Assembly: GCA_025055755.1 (NCBI GenBank)
Contig: JANWWF010000011.1
Span: 1-43,182 of the forward strand
DNA length: 43,182 bases
Source of the DNA: Candidatus Kapaibacterium sp.
GTDB lineage: Bacteria > Bacteroidota > Ignavibacteria > Kapaibacteriales > NICIL-2
Direction: 5' to 3'
In this document: piece by piece, positions 35,627-43,182 of the stretch
Position numbering within the stretch: the first letter of the stretch is position 1
How the letters are laid out: every line of letters starts with the position of its first letter
Made by a program: the position numbers and the translations under genes
The notes under the pieces: model-generated
What the model was told of the DNA's origin: nothing
Database searches by the model: none
The model's input: the letters and a program-made list of their open reading frames with translations, nothing else

Positions 35627-36444
35627 TGGTCGAGATTTCCTCGCTTGATGATCCCCGCATTGCAGAGTACCGCTTTCTACCCCAACGAACCGGTGCTTTG
35701 CGGAGTGGAGAACGAACAATTGTCGAAAGCGAGGTTGTAGCACGACGTCTGTTGCAGCACGAGTGGTCATCCGAGATTGTTGAGTCTGCCTTGCTTGCGC
35801 CTGATGCTGCCGAACGGCTTGGCAATCTGCTTGCCAAGCGAGGGGTACCGCCGGAGCGCGTGTTTGTAGCTCCGAAAGCGTTGATGGAGCGCATTGTGGG
35901 ATACCATCTGCACCAGGGAGTGTTCCTTTGCACCAGAGTTCCTCCCCAAACGGAGATAGCAGCACTGCCGCTACCAGCGGTGGTGCTGGTGGGAGTGAGT
36001 AGTTCTACAAATGTCGGAGCTATTATTCGGAGCGCAGCGGCGTTTGGCTTTGCCTCTATTGTCTGTGATGCTGCCAGTGCGTCGCCATGGCTTCGACGCT
36101 GTATTCGGGTGTCAATGGGAGCCATATTTACCATGGCATGGCATCATGCACATGGAACAACCGAGGAACTATTTATGCAGCTTCGTCAGCGTGGAGCACG
36201 ACTGGTGGGAGCGGAAGTAGGAGCCCCATTGGTGTATTCTGCCTTTGCCTGGAGTAAGCACGATGCTATCGTGTTTGGGAGCGAAGGGCAAGGGCTTAGT
36301 CCGTCACTTTTGAAGCAGCTCGATGCGGTCGTCCGTATTCCAATTAGTCCTGCGGTTGAATCGCTCAACGTTGCGGCAGCTGCAGCAATTATCCTTGCTG
36401 AGCATGCGGAATGGTGTGGACTTGTGCATGAACGCATGCCATGA
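35626..36444 (+). CDS. TrmH/SpoU family RNA 2'-O-methyltransferase
   Basis: A 272-residue SPOUT methyltransferase. The N-terminal substrate-binding domain (residues ~1-105) resembles the L30e-like fold of rRNA 2'-O-ribose methyltransferases. The knotted SAM domain shows motif 1 (VSSSTNVGAIIRSAAAFG), motif 2 (AIVFGSEGQGLS) and motif 3 (IPISPAVESLNVAAAAAI). RlmB-, TrmH- and TsnR-like proteins share these, so the exact target (23S rRNA is most likely) is not fixed. The ATG at 35626 lies within the stop of the phosphohexomutase gene (TGATG), and its stop overlaps the rsmD start (ATGA), giving tight translational coupling. Confidence 0.9.
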   Translation: MVEISSLDDPRIAEYRFLPQRTGALRSGERTIVESEVVARRLLQHEWSSEIVESALLAPDAAERLGNLLAKRGVPPERVFVAPKALMERIVGYHLHQGVFLCTRVPPQTEIAALPLPAVVLVGVSSSTNVGAIIRSAAAFGFASIVCDAASASPWLRRCIRVSMGAIFTMAWHHAHGTTEELFMQLRQRGARLVGAEVGAPLVYSAFAWSKHDAIVFGSEGQGLSPSLLKQLDAVVRIPISPAVESLNVAAAAAIILAEHAEWCGLVHERMP

Positions 36445-36992
36445 GGATTATCAGTGGACGCTGGCGCGGGCGCATTCTCCCTGCCCGAGTTCCTCCAGAG
36501 ACGCGTCCAACGCAGGATGCGGTGCGAGAGGCAGTTTTTAACATTCTCTCTACACGGATAGAGTGGAGTGGCCGCCGCGTACTGGATGTATTTGCTGGCA
36601 CAGGTGCGTTGGGTTTAGAAGCCCTTAGCCGTGGTGCCAGCTGGTGCACGTTTGTAGAGCGCTCTGCAAATGCCTGTAAGGCAATCGTTGAAAATTGTCG
36701 TGCTCTTAGGGTTGAGCGGGAGTTCTATGCAGTAGTTCGTGCTGATGCTGTCAAGTATCTTCGATCTGCGACCGAACAGTTCGACGTTGTCTTTGCTGAT
36801 CCCCCCTACGGAAATGCTACGATGGTGCAATTGTTGATTGAGGCAATCCAGGAAGCAAACTGTATTGCACCGGAAGCTGTTGTCGTAGTTGAGCACGCAG
36901 CAAGTATTGCTTTACCAGTCCCTTTGCGATACGAACTGTTGGTCCATCGCTGTTGGGGAAAAACGGCATGCACCATTTTTTTGCGTCAATAA
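36441..36992 (+). CDS. rsmD: 16S rRNA guanine-N2 methyltransferase RsmD
   Basis: RsmD (183 residues) methylates G966 (E. coli numbering) of 16S rRNA. Diagnostic parts: MRIISGRWRGRIL, RPTQDAVREAVFNIL, SAM motif I VLDVFAGTGALGLEALSRGA, FVERSANACKAI and the catalytic VVFADPPYG (N/DPPY). Length is normal. It overlaps the TrmH-type gene by ATGA and ends the eno operon. In many bacteria coaD follows rsmD; here the next gene is on the opposite strand instead. Confidence 0.94.
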   Translation: MRIISGRWRGRILPARVPPETRPTQDAVREAVFNILSTRIEWSGRRVLDVFAGTGALGLEALSRGASWCTFVERSANACKAIVENCRALRVEREFYAVVRADAVKYLRSATEQFDVVFADPPYGNATMVQLLIEAIQEANCIAPEAVVVVEHAASIALPVPLRYELLVHRCWGKTACTIFLRQ

Positions 36993-37022
36993 AAAAGCCT
37001 GCTTCCGACGACGGAAGCAGGC
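36991..37022 (-). terminator. Rho-independent terminator of the ECF/anti-sigma/DUF1573 operon
   Basis: On the minus strand an 11-base perfect stem, GCCTGCTTCCG paired with CGGAAGCAGGC around a four-base loop, is followed by six T. It lies 22 bases after the DUF1573 stop and touches the convergent rsmD stop. On the plus strand the T-run is missing, so it acts mainly for the minus-strand operon. Confidence 0.9.
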
Positions 37023-37043
37023 GCAGGCATGGGAAAAGTTCTG

Positions 37044-37853
37044 TTACTTCTTCCGCCGAGGCGGCTCTGCTGCAGGTGCAGCAGCAGACTCTTTCTTTGG
37101 AGATGCGGACACTGGCTGAATCTTGATAACCGATGGATCATCGCTTCCATCAAGTCCCTTGACATTGCCGTATGCAGCGATTTCAAAGGGGACGTACTCA
37201 GGATCATCAATTTGGACAATGATGTTGCCATTGTAGTATCCACGCTCTTTGCCCTCGAATGTGGCGTTGATTTGGAGCGTGTCTCCAGGATTGAGCGTAA
37301 TCGGTGCTTGCTTGTCAATCTTGATGCCCTTTGTGGGGAATAGCATCGTGAGGGTATAGGGCCGAGTGTCATTGTTTTTCAACGTAACACTGGACCGTGC
37401 TACCTCTCCCACTTTGATTTCTGGGAAATTGCAGGCTGAGGGCTGAACGGTAATCGGGCGGAAGACGTTCGCCTTCAGATACATGATGCGCCCTGTATTC
37501 TCTGGATCGGCATTGGAAAAGATAGTCAGATTTTTGATCATTTCCCCCGAATTCAATCCTGCATTAAGACCGATACGAAGTTTGGTGGATTTGCCCGGCT
37601 CGATCACCTTTGATTCCAGATATGGGGTGGTGCAACCACAGCCCACTTTGACAGTGTCGATGATGAGGGTTTTGTTGCCCGTGTTTTTCAGCGTGACTTC
37701 TGTTTCGAGCGTAACAAGTTTTAGGGGATTATTCTTGACAACTACTTTCCCCCAGTCATATGTTTCGCCACCAACTATTTCCAGCTTTGGCTGGGCAAAC
37801 GCTATGACAGTGATCCCAAGGGCGACAGCACTGAGCAAAAAGAAACGATTCAT
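37044..37853 (-). CDS. DUF1573 domain periplasmic/secreted protein
   Basis: A 269-residue exported protein with a signal peptide (FFLLSAVALGITVIAFAQ, cleavage near 20). The N-terminal half is a DUF1573 beta-sandwich: YDWGKVVVKNNP, TLKNTGNKTLIIDTVKVG and the family's CGCTTP motif, here GCGCTTPYLESKVIEPGKS. A second similar sandwich follows (FPEIKVGEVARSSVTLKNN), then a low-complexity Ala/Pro/Lys-rich tail ending RRKK. DUF1573 folds are Ig/ASPM-like and common in Bacteroidota; function is unknown. The ATG at 37853 is used as it gives a normal signal peptide. It is the third gene of an operon after an ECF sigma factor and anti-sigma factor (38-base gap), suggesting an envelope target or sensor partner. 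Confidence 0.85.
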   Translation of the reverse strand: MNRFFLLSAVALGITVIAFAQPKLEIVGGETYDWGKVVVKNNPLKLVTLETEVTLKNTGNKTLIIDTVKVGCGCTTPYLESKVIEPGKSTKLRIGLNAGLNSGEMIKNLTIFSNADPENTGRIMYLKANVFRPITVQPSACNFPEIKVGEVARSSVTLKNNDTRPYTLTMLFPTKGIKIDKQAPITLNPGDTLQINATFEGKERGYYNGNIIVQIDDPEYVPFEIAAYGNVKGLDGSDDPSVIKIQPVSASPKKESAAAPAAEPPRRKK

Positions 37854-37891
37854 CGCATAAAACCAGAATGGTGAAACATACCTCAAAGCGG

Positions 37892-38725
37892 TTACGGTTG
37901 ATGCTGGACATTTTCTGATTCGACAGCAGAAGAAACTTCGCAGACAGTGGTGCTTGCAATGTGATGAAGAAGTTCCACCTGTTCCTGGGAAAGTGGTTGC
38001 ACTTCCCGAGAAAGATTCGCAAGAACGATTTCAACATCTTGGAGAACTTTCTGCACTTTTGGGTCATGATGGAGCATTGGGCGTAGTCGCTGTGCCTCTT
38101 TGAGTAATTCGCGGGCAAATTGTCGGTGGTCAACTTGGTGCTCGATCGGAATACACCGTTTGCACGCAAGTTGTCTATCTGCTGTTGTCGCAATGTACAG
38201 CTGCGAGCGTTTCAGAAAATTTCGCAAGTGTTCTGTCGTTGCGCTGCTTGCGACGGCAGCAGTAGGAGGTGGCGTATCCCATGGCAGTGCCAATGGGAAA
38301 GCTTGACTCCCGGCGTCATTTTTGGTAGTGGACAACAAGGAACGTGTCCCAAGAGTGAATCCTCCAATGAAGGCCAGCACTATGCTCCCCAGCGCAAGCG
38401 CAACCCGCACAGGAATAAGGTGACCGATAATTTTTCCAATGCTCTGTCTCTGTCGTATCCTTACATGTTGACGGCGTTTTTCTTGCCGAATACGGTGGAG
38501 AATGCTATGCTCGAGTCCTTGCCAGTAGTCTTCACTTTCTGGGGGGGGAAGCTGGCCAATTTGCGGATCTGCGATTGTGTCCAACATGGTGCAAAGGGTG
38601 CGATAACGCTCTGCCTGTTCGGGATTTTTGGCCTGTTGGGACTCAAAGCGAGCACGTTCACGTTTGGAAAGCTCTCCGTAGTATGCCAGCACCATCAATT
38701 TGGTGATGCGGTTGCAATTTTTCAT
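37892..38725 (-). CDS. Membrane anti-sigma factor-like protein
   Basis: A 277-residue protein, not matched to a named family but typical of anti-sigma factors: a helical cytoplasmic region (residues 1-95, with ITKLMVLAYYGELSKRERARF), one membrane helix (about 106-127, VRVALALGSIVLAFIGGFTLG) and a helical periplasmic region. The periplasmic part holds Cys188 and Cys191 in a CxxC arrangement (LACKRCIP) followed by His196 and His200, a possible metal or redox site. No zinc-finger HxxxCxxC is present in the cytoplasmic part. It begins 27 bases after the ECF sigma gene and precedes a DUF1573 protein, so it most likely holds that sigma factor at the membrane; this is inference from layout. Confidence 0.75.
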   Translation of the reverse strand: MKNCNRITKLMVLAYYGELSKRERARFESQQAKNPEQAERYRTLCTMLDTIADPQIGQLPPPESEDYWQGLEHSILHRIRQEKRRQHVRIRQRQSIGKIIGHLIPVRVALALGSIVLAFIGGFTLGTRSLLSTTKNDAGSQAFPLALPWDTPPPTAAVASSATTEHLRNFLKRSQLYIATTADRQLACKRCIPIEHQVDHRQFARELLKEAQRLRPMLHHDPKVQKVLQDVEIVLANLSREVQPLSQEQVELLHHIASTTVCEVSSAVESENVQHQP

Positions 38726-38752
38726 GCAGCAGGGTCGGAGATGGTGGAACCG

Positions 38753-39355
38753 TCAGCGCGATGCGGCATTGTTGTCACGATAGAACGAAAGAAGCTTTTG
38801 CAAATTGCGCACTGCACGAAACAGAAGCACTTTTACCGTGCCTTCGGTGTTATTCATGCGCTCGGCGATTTCTCGGATCGAGAGGTCGTAGTAGTGGCGC
38901 AGAATAAACGCTGTGCGCTGAGCCGGGCTAAGCTTTGTTAGTGCTTCATCGACGTGCTGGCGCAATTGCTCTATGAATAGTTCATGCTCAGGGTCATATT
39001 CTGCGCTCTGAGTACCGCTCATTACCTCTTCATCGAAGGAATCCCATTGCTTTCGAGCGATGTATTCCTTCGAGCGTGCAATGTTCAGATAAAGATTTAC
39101 TGTAATTCGGTGAAGCCACGTGCTCAGACGCGCATCGCCACGGAAGCTATCCAGGCTTTTCCATGCACGGATGAAGACTTCCTGGGTCAAATCCTCTGCA
39201 TCGTCGTGATCGCGACATAGTTGCAAGGCTAAATGGTACACCTCGCGCTTATAGGTGCGTACGATATCTTCGATGACGGTCGGGTCCTTGGCTAAGACCC
39301 GCTCGACCAATTGACGGTCGAGCTCAATCACTGCTGCAGAGGAACGCATCGGCAT
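38753..39355 (-). CDS. ECF-type RNA polymerase sigma factor
   Basis: An approximately 200-residue sigma factor with region 2 (IVRTYKREVYHLALQLC, then DAEDLTQEVFIRAWKSL and ARLSTWLHRITVNLYLN, residues ~30-100) and region 4 (LTKLSPAQRTAFILRHYYD, then SIREIAERMNNTEGTVKV, ~135-190). No regions 1.1 or 3 are present, as in ECF group members near SigW/RpoE types. The start at 39355 is the first ATG that fits; ATG 39349 and an upstream GTG are alternatives. A -7 box lies at 39415-39422. It leads an operon with a membrane anti-sigma factor-like protein and DUF1573 protein, ending at the strong terminator at 36991. Confidence 0.93.
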   Translation of the reverse strand: MPMRSSAAVIELDRQLVERVLAKDPTVIEDIVRTYKREVYHLALQLCRDHDDAEDLTQEVFIRAWKSLDSFRGDARLSTWLHRITVNLYLNIARSKEYIARKQWDSFDEEVMSGTQSAEYDPEHELFIEQLRQHVDEALTKLSPAQRTAFILRHYYDLSIREIAERMNNTEGTVKVLLFRAVRNLQKLLSFYRDNNAASR

Positions 39356-39414
39356 AGACACCAAAAAGAAGGCAAGCGTTGACACTACGCAATAAGCTCT
39401 TCTACCCGCCCCTG

Positions 39415-39422
39415 CAAAATTA
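39415..39422 (-). promoter_or_regulatory. Promoter -7 box for the second ECF sigma operon
   Basis: Minus-strand TAATTTTG fits TAnnTTTG, 59 bases before the ATG at 39355. The expected -33 area holds the inverted repeat at 39423-39438. Confidence 0.4.
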
Positions 39423-39438
39423 GACCTTGCCTAAGGTC
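39423..39438. repeat. Perfect inverted repeat between photolyase and sigma gene
   Basis: GACCTT-GCCT-AAGGTC, a 6-base stem with a 4-base loop, lies directly upstream of the -7 box at 39415. It may be the photolyase terminator (followed on the minus strand by TAATTTTG) or an operator between the promoter elements. Confidence 0.5.
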
Positions 39439-39453
39439 CCCAGGAGAAAAAGA

Positions 39454-40782
39454 TTAACGGAGAATTTTCCCTGTCGCAATAAGTGCATGGCGGTATGCTG
39501 CGACAGCCCGTTCTTTTGCTGTTGTGTGCTCAACTATGGGAGGAGGGTAGTCAGGGGTCCCCAGTTCTGGTATCCACCGACGAATATAATCTCCGTGGGG
39601 ATCGAATTTCTCTTGCTGTAGCAAAGGATTGAAGATGCGGAAATAGGGTGCAGCATCGCATCCTGTGCCTGCAGCCCATTGCCAATTGCCATTGTTACTT
39701 GATAGCTCATAGTCGAGGAGTTTCTCAGCAAAGTATGCTTCGCCCCAGCGCCAGTCGATTAGGAGGTCTTTGGTCAAAAACGAAGCAACGACCATGCGCA
39801 CACGGTTGTGGAGGTGGCCAGTAGCGTTCAGTTGGCGCATCCCTGCATCCACCAGGGGATAGCCAGTTCGTCCCTCACACCACCGACGGAAATCGTTTTC
39901 ATCGTTTCGCCACACGATAGCGTCGTAGGCAGGATGAAATGAGCGCTCGACCACGTGGGGGAAGTTGGCGAGAATCATCATGAAAAACTCTCGCCAGATA
40001 AGTTCTCCGAGCCATGCATCAGCATCAAGTTCGAGAGCACGCCGGACTAAGGCACGAACACTTACCTTTCCAAAGCGCAGGTAAACACTCGCATGAGATG
40101 TCGCATCGAGTGCGGGATAATCGCGTTGTTGCTTGTAGCGTCGAAGTGTTTCCTCGCTCAAATCAAGCGGAGCAAGCTCAACTGGCACATCATGAAAGCC
40201 AATCTGCTCTAACGAGGGGAGGAGAAAAGGAGAAGTCTTCCAAAAGTTGGTGCAATAAGGGTCTATCGAGCACTCTGCGTAGTCTGCCGCAGAAAGTTTT
40301 GCTCGCCATGCCTTGCTGTAGGGAGTGTACACTGTGTAGGGGGTACCGTCGGGCTTGAGGATTTCTTGTTCTTCGAAGATGCATTGGTCTTTGAACGTGT
40401 AGAATCCGATACCGTGTTCATGAAGAAAGTCGGCAACCTGTTGGTCTCGCTGGCGTGCGTAGGGCTCATAGTCGCGATTAGTGTACACAGCGCCAATGTC
40501 GAAGTGCTCGACGAGGCGATTGAAAACCTCCAACGGCGTACCATGCTCAACCAGAAGACTGCTTCCGTACTCCCTGAGAGCGGTGGAGAGCTCTTCTACC
40601 CAGCGATGGATGAGGACCACACGGCGATCTACTCGACTTTCAAGTCGGTCGAGAATATTACGGTCGAAAATGAACAAAGGTAAAACCGGACGCTCTGCTC
40701 GCAATGCTGCTTGCAATCCCCGATTGTCATCCAATCGAAGGTCACGCCGAAACCAAAATATGTTGACTGAAGGCTTGGCCAT
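39454..40782 (-). CDS. phrB: Deoxyribodipyrimidine photolyase
   Basis: A 442-residue photolyase/cryptochrome family protein that repairs UV pyrimidine dimers with light. The N-terminal antenna domain (residues ~8-130; [33 protein letters not shown]) and the FAD-binding domain (~200-440; [48 protein letters not shown], then [22 protein letters not shown]) are both complete. The conserved Trp residues of the electron-transfer chain region are visible. Signature details ([17 protein letters not shown]) fit class I CPD photolyases rather than (6-4) enzymes. The gene is single and precedes the ECF sigma operon on the same strand, with a possible terminator between. Confidence 0.94.
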   Translation of the reverse strand: MAKPSVNIFWFRRDLRLDDNRGLQAALRAERPVLPLFIFDRNILDRLESRVDRRVVLIHRWVEELSTALREYGSSLLVEHGTPLEVFNRLVEHFDIGAVYTNRDYEPYARQRDQQVADFLHEHGIGFYTFKDQCIFEEQEILKPDGTPYTVYTPYSKAWRAKLSAADYAECSIDPYCTNFWKTSPFLLPSLEQIGFHDVPVELAPLDLSEETLRRYKQQRDYPALDATSHASVYLRFGKVSVRALVRRALELDADAWLGELIWREFFMMILANFPHVVERSFHPAYDAIVWRNDENDFRRWCEGRTGYPLVDAGMRQLNATGHLHNRVRMVVASFLTKDLLIDWRWGEAYFAEKLLDYELSSNNGNWQWAAGTGCDAAPYFRIFNPLLQQEKFDPHGDYIRRWIPELGTPDYPPPIVEHTTAKERAVAAYRHALIATGKILR

Positions 40783-40886
40783 GCTGCGCTATCCAGAAAA
40801 GACACATTTGCACACAACGGCGAAGGCTGCATAACAGTTCCGTGCAGTTTTGCGAAATTTGTAAGAGATTACGCAAGACTACAACC

Positions 40887-42332
40887 ATGGCTACACCAGT
40901 TCCCCCCTACCAAGCCACGAACCGAATACGGATCGTGACAGCTGCTTCACTATTTGATGGTCATGATGCCGCTATCAACATTATGCGGCGCATTATGCAG
41001 GCAAGCGGAGCAGAAGTGATTCATCTGGGGCATAATCGTTCTGTTGCGGAAATTGTTCAGTGCGCGATCCAGGAGGATGTTCAAGCAGTAGCGGTGACCT
41101 CCTACCAGGGAGGGCACATGGAGTTTTTCACTTACCTTTACGACCTCCTCCACCAACATGGCTGTGGACACATCCGTATCTTCGGAGGGGGTGGAGGTAC
41201 CATTCTTCCCACTGAAATAGAGCAGCTTCACCGTTACGGGATAACACGAATTTATTCTCCCGATGATGGCCGTGCAATGGGCTTACAGGGGATGATCAAT
41301 GACGTTCTGGCTAAAAGCGACTTTGAGACGCCGATAACTTTTTCTCCAGAGGAGATGATCGAAGCTGTGCGCGATCGGGACGATCGGGCAATTGCGCAGG
41401 CAATATCCCTGTTAGAACGAGGGCAGAACACTATCGACTGGGAAACGGTAGCACGTCAGCGGAATCATCCCAGTTGCGTCCTGGGCATCACGGGGACTGG
41501 GGGAGCAGGGAAATCCTCGTTGACTGACGAAATCGTGCGACGGTTTTTGGAGGATTCGACCGATAAGACAGTTGGTATTCTTTCGGTGGATCCCTCAAAA
41601 CGGCGAACCGGCGGAGCACTTCTCGGTGACCGGATCCGGATGAATGCCGCATTCTCGCCGCGGGTGTATATGCGGTCGTTTGCTACTCGGCAAGCCAACC
41701 TCGCGCTTAGTCCTTTTGTGCACGATGCAATTTGGGTCCTCCGAGCAGCAGGGATCGACCTTATCATCGTGGAAACTGCTGGAATTGGTCAGGCAGATTC
41801 CCAGATTACTGAGGTTGCCGATATTTCTCTCTATGTTATGACACCAGAGTACGGAGCCGCAACCCAACTAGAAAAAATTGATATGATCGACTACGCTGAT
41901 TTGATAGCAATCAACAAATTTGACAGACGAGGCGCACTGGATGCCTTACGCGATGTTCGGAAACAGTATCAGCGATCCCATGGATTGTGGGGAATGCCTC
42001 TTGAGCAAATGCCGGTGTTTGGGACGATTGCATCCCAGTTTAACGACGAAGGGACCAATGCTCTTTACCGGGCGTTTATCGAAAAAGCACGCGAGCGACT
42101 TGGAGTTGAATGGACGACGGAGGTGGAAAAAACCAGCCCCGTTAGCAAACGAATGACAATCATTCCGCCAGACCGCTGGCGCTATCTTGCTGAGATTGTT
42201 GAATCGAACAAGCAATACGATGCGATGGTTGCAAGGCAGGCAGAAATTGCTCGCCGACTCTACCAGCTCCGCGGTGCCATGGAGCAGCTTCTGGCTGCTG
42301 AGTCTGAGCAGGAGCGTGAGCGCGATATGTAG
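40887..42332 (+). CDS. IcmF-type B12-binding plus G-protein chaperone, lacking the mutase domain
   Basis: A 481-residue protein matching the first half of fused isobutyryl-CoA mutase (IcmF). Residues ~10-140 are a cobalamin-binding domain ([17 protein letters not shown] with His26, [29 protein letters not shown]). Residues ~190-470 are a MeaB/MeaI-type G-domain: P-loop GTGGAGKSS (203-211), [17 protein letters not shown], Walker B region [15 protein letters not shown] and NKFD (343-346). In IcmF a linker and a ~570-residue mutase domain follow; here the chain stops at the linker ([10 protein letters not shown]), and the next gene is unrelated. The catalytic subunit must be elsewhere or missing. 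The ATG at 40887 gives the natural start. Confidence 0.85.
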   Translation: MATPVPPYQATNRIRIVTAASLFDGHDAAINIMRRIMQASGAEVIHLGHNRSVAEIVQCAIQEDVQAVAVTSYQGGHMEFFTYLYDLLHQHGCGHIRIFGGGGGTILPTEIEQLHRYGITRIYSPDDGRAMGLQGMINDVLAKSDFETPITFSPEEMIEAVRDRDDRAIAQAISLLERGQNTIDWETVARQRNHPSCVLGITGTGGAGKSSLTDEIVRRFLEDSTDKTVGILSVDPSKRRTGGALLGDRIRMNAAFSPRVYMRSFATRQANLALSPFVHDAIWVLRAAGIDLIIVETAGIGQADSQITEVADISLYVMTPEYGAATQLEKIDMIDYADLIAINKFDRRGALDALRDVRKQYQRSHGLWGMPLEQMPVFGTIASQFNDEGTNALYRAFIEKARERLGVEWTTEVEKTSPVSKRMTIIPPDRWRYLAEIVESNKQYDAMVARQAEIARRLYQLRGAMEQLLAAESEQERERDM

Positions 42333-42804
42333 TGTGGTGGTAGTGCTTGCAATGGCGGGATGCGTAAGTAGCTTGCGCTATTCTCAGCATGCGGGGGCAA
42401 GTGCACTGACTGCATTGCAACGCCAGGTACTCGCGGTTGCTGCATCGTATGTAGGGACGCCTTATTGCAAAGGTGGGGTTCGAGAGAAGTGCTTTGATTG
42501 CTCCGGTTATGTTCAAACGGTATTTGCTGCTGTGGGAATTTACCTGCCACGGACGACGCTTCAACAGTCGCATGCTGGTCATCAAATTCCACCGGAACAG
42601 TTGCAAGCAGCCGATGTGGTTTTTTTCCGATTCAGCGGACAAAAACCGAGCATACACGTTGGTATCTACGCAGGGGATGGCACGCTCTACCATGCCTCGG
42701 AGACGCGGGGGGTAATACGCGAGCAGTTGTGGGGTACCTATCTTGAACATGCGATTATGCAGTGTCGGCGAGTGCTTCCTAAGCAGGGGGATATTTTTCG
42801 ATGA
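42274..42804 (+). CDS. NlpC/P60 family lipoprotein (predicted peptidoglycan hydrolase)
   Basis: A lipoprotein with an NlpC/P60 cysteine peptidase domain. The lipobox is LAMAGC with Cys encoded at 42361, then [26 protein letters not shown]. The catalytic Cys lies in [11 protein letters not shown], the His in [18 protein letters not shown]. Such enzymes cut gamma-D-Glu-diaminopimelate bonds in peptidoglycan, here probably from an outer- or inner-membrane anchor. The start is uncertain: GTG at 42274 gives a plausible signal peptide; GTG 42316 or ATG 42220 are alternatives. All overlap the end of the IcmF-like gene, so translation is probably coupled. Confidence 0.85.
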   Translation: MPWSSFWLLSLSRSVSAICSVVVVLAMAGCVSSLRYSQHAGASALTALQRQVLAVAASYVGTPYCKGGVREKCFDCSGYVQTVFAAVGIYLPRTTLQQSHAGHQIPPEQLQAADVVFFRFSGQKPSIHVGIYAGDGTLYHASETRGVIREQLWGTYLEHAIMQCRRVLPKQGDIFR

Positions 42805-42912
42805 GTGTTCAATCTGCAATTTTTTTTCGGGTGAAACAGAAAAGACAAAAAATGTATTTTTACAGTTGTCCCGTCTCTACAGATAGTTTCATTTTTCAGA
42901 TGAGGTACTACC

Positions 42913-43182
42913 ATGAAACGAGCGTGCACCACAATGGTACGAGTTATCAGTGCCACAATTCTATTGCTGCTTCCCACATTTCGTCTTTTTGCACAGCTTG
43001 CCCCGAATGTATGCAGCCCTAATGCCTCAGCATATGGTTGTATGAGCATCATGAGCTTTGGGGTGAGTGGTTCCACTACATGGAATAACCCAACCTCCTA
43101 CCCAAACTGTGGTGCTGCTTATACAGGCACCGGTACAAACTCCAATCACACGTTCAATGCAGCTGCAGGGCAGACTCTATCA
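42913..43182 (+). CDS. Secreted protein, 5' part only (GEVED-like N-terminus)
   Basis: The ATG at 42913, with GAGGT at 42902-42906, opens a frame of 90 codons that runs off the window end. Residues 1-28 are a signal peptide (TTMVRVISATILLLLPTFRLFAQ segment). The mature start (CSPNASAYGCMSIMSFGVSG and TFNAAAGQTLS) is like the beginning of GEVED-type adhesive proteins of Bacteroidota, which usually carry T9SS sorting domains at their C-terminus; that end is outside the window. It is an incomplete gene, not a pseudogene as far as can be seen. Confidence 0.7.
   Translation, partial: MKRACTTMVRVISATILLLLPTFRLFAQLAPNVCSPNASAYGCMSIMSFGVSGSTTWNNPTSYPNCGAAYTGTGTNSNHTFNAAAGQTLS

Noticed and set aside
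35298-36134. Minus-strand frame of about 278 codons
   Set aside because: It spans the ends of two real, overlapping plus-strand genes and has no domain or signal.
36991-37022. Terminator for rsmD on the plus strand
   Set aside because: The stem has no T-run on the plus strand and starts at the rsmD stop; the T-run belongs to the minus-strand operon.
40887-42804. Frameshift in the IcmF-like gene with a mutase remnant downstream
   Set aside because: The three frames after 42332 show only the NlpC/P60 lipoprotein; no mutase motif is visible.

Overview
The window looks like a chromosomal segment of a member of the Bacteroidota/Chlorobiota group, probably a Kapabacteria/Ignavibacteria-like lineage; that placement is inference. 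The support is two large secreted proteins with C-terminal type IX secretion (T9SS) sorting domains, DUF3078 and DUF6588 outer-membrane proteins, a SusC/CirA-like TonB-dependent receptor, a serine palmitoyltransferase of sphingolipid synthesis, and promoter -7 boxes of the TAnnTTTG type in front of at least nine transcription units. Coding density is high, many genes overlap by ATGA or TGATG, and no insertion sequence, phage, CRISPR array or rRNA was seen. Two tRNA genes are present.

Layout: (1) 1-2433, minus: mscL, a DUF3078 barrel protein and a GT4 glycosyltransferase cut by the window edge. (2) 2571-3988, plus: an ATP-grasp enzyme overlapping smpB. (3) 3994-6526, minus: an ECF sigma factor, an anti-sigma-like protein carrying a C-terminal barrel-like domain, a lipoprotein, then tRNA-His with its own -7 box. 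(4) 6911-13255: two large T9SS cargo proteins flanking holA. (5) 13277-18873: nadA, a CAU tRNA, an outer-membrane protein, an RlmI-like methyltransferase, then miaB coupled to a heptosyltransferase-like GT9. (6) 18994-23498: a PAS-rich hybrid kinase coupled to a receiver-kinase, whose 3' end overlaps rfaE2 tail to tail. (7) 23976-28403: a DUF6588 protein, and a TetR regulator coupled to a TonB-dependent receptor. (8) 28513-31505: csaA, serine palmitoyltransferase coupled to a small barrel protein, and a YgjP-like metalloprotease. (9) 31631-36992: an orphan DGQHR-domain protein divergent from eno, phosphohexomutase, TrmH-type methyltransferase and rsmD. (10) 37044-42804: a second ECF sigma/anti-sigma/DUF1573 operon, photolyase, a B12-binding/G-protein half of an IcmF-type mutase, and an NlpC/P60 lipoprotein. 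(11) The 5' end of a further secreted protein runs off the right edge.

Functionally the window mixes housekeeping genes (replication, ribosome rescue, tRNA/rRNA modification, glycolysis, NAD synthesis, DNA repair) with cell-envelope genes: LPS heptose precursor and transfer, sphingolipid synthesis, outer-membrane proteins, and two envelope-facing sigma/anti-sigma switches. The best candidates for under-described biology are the sigma factor with a barrel-tailed anti-sigma protein, the IcmF-like protein that stops just before its catalytic mutase domain, and the stand-alone DGQHR protein.
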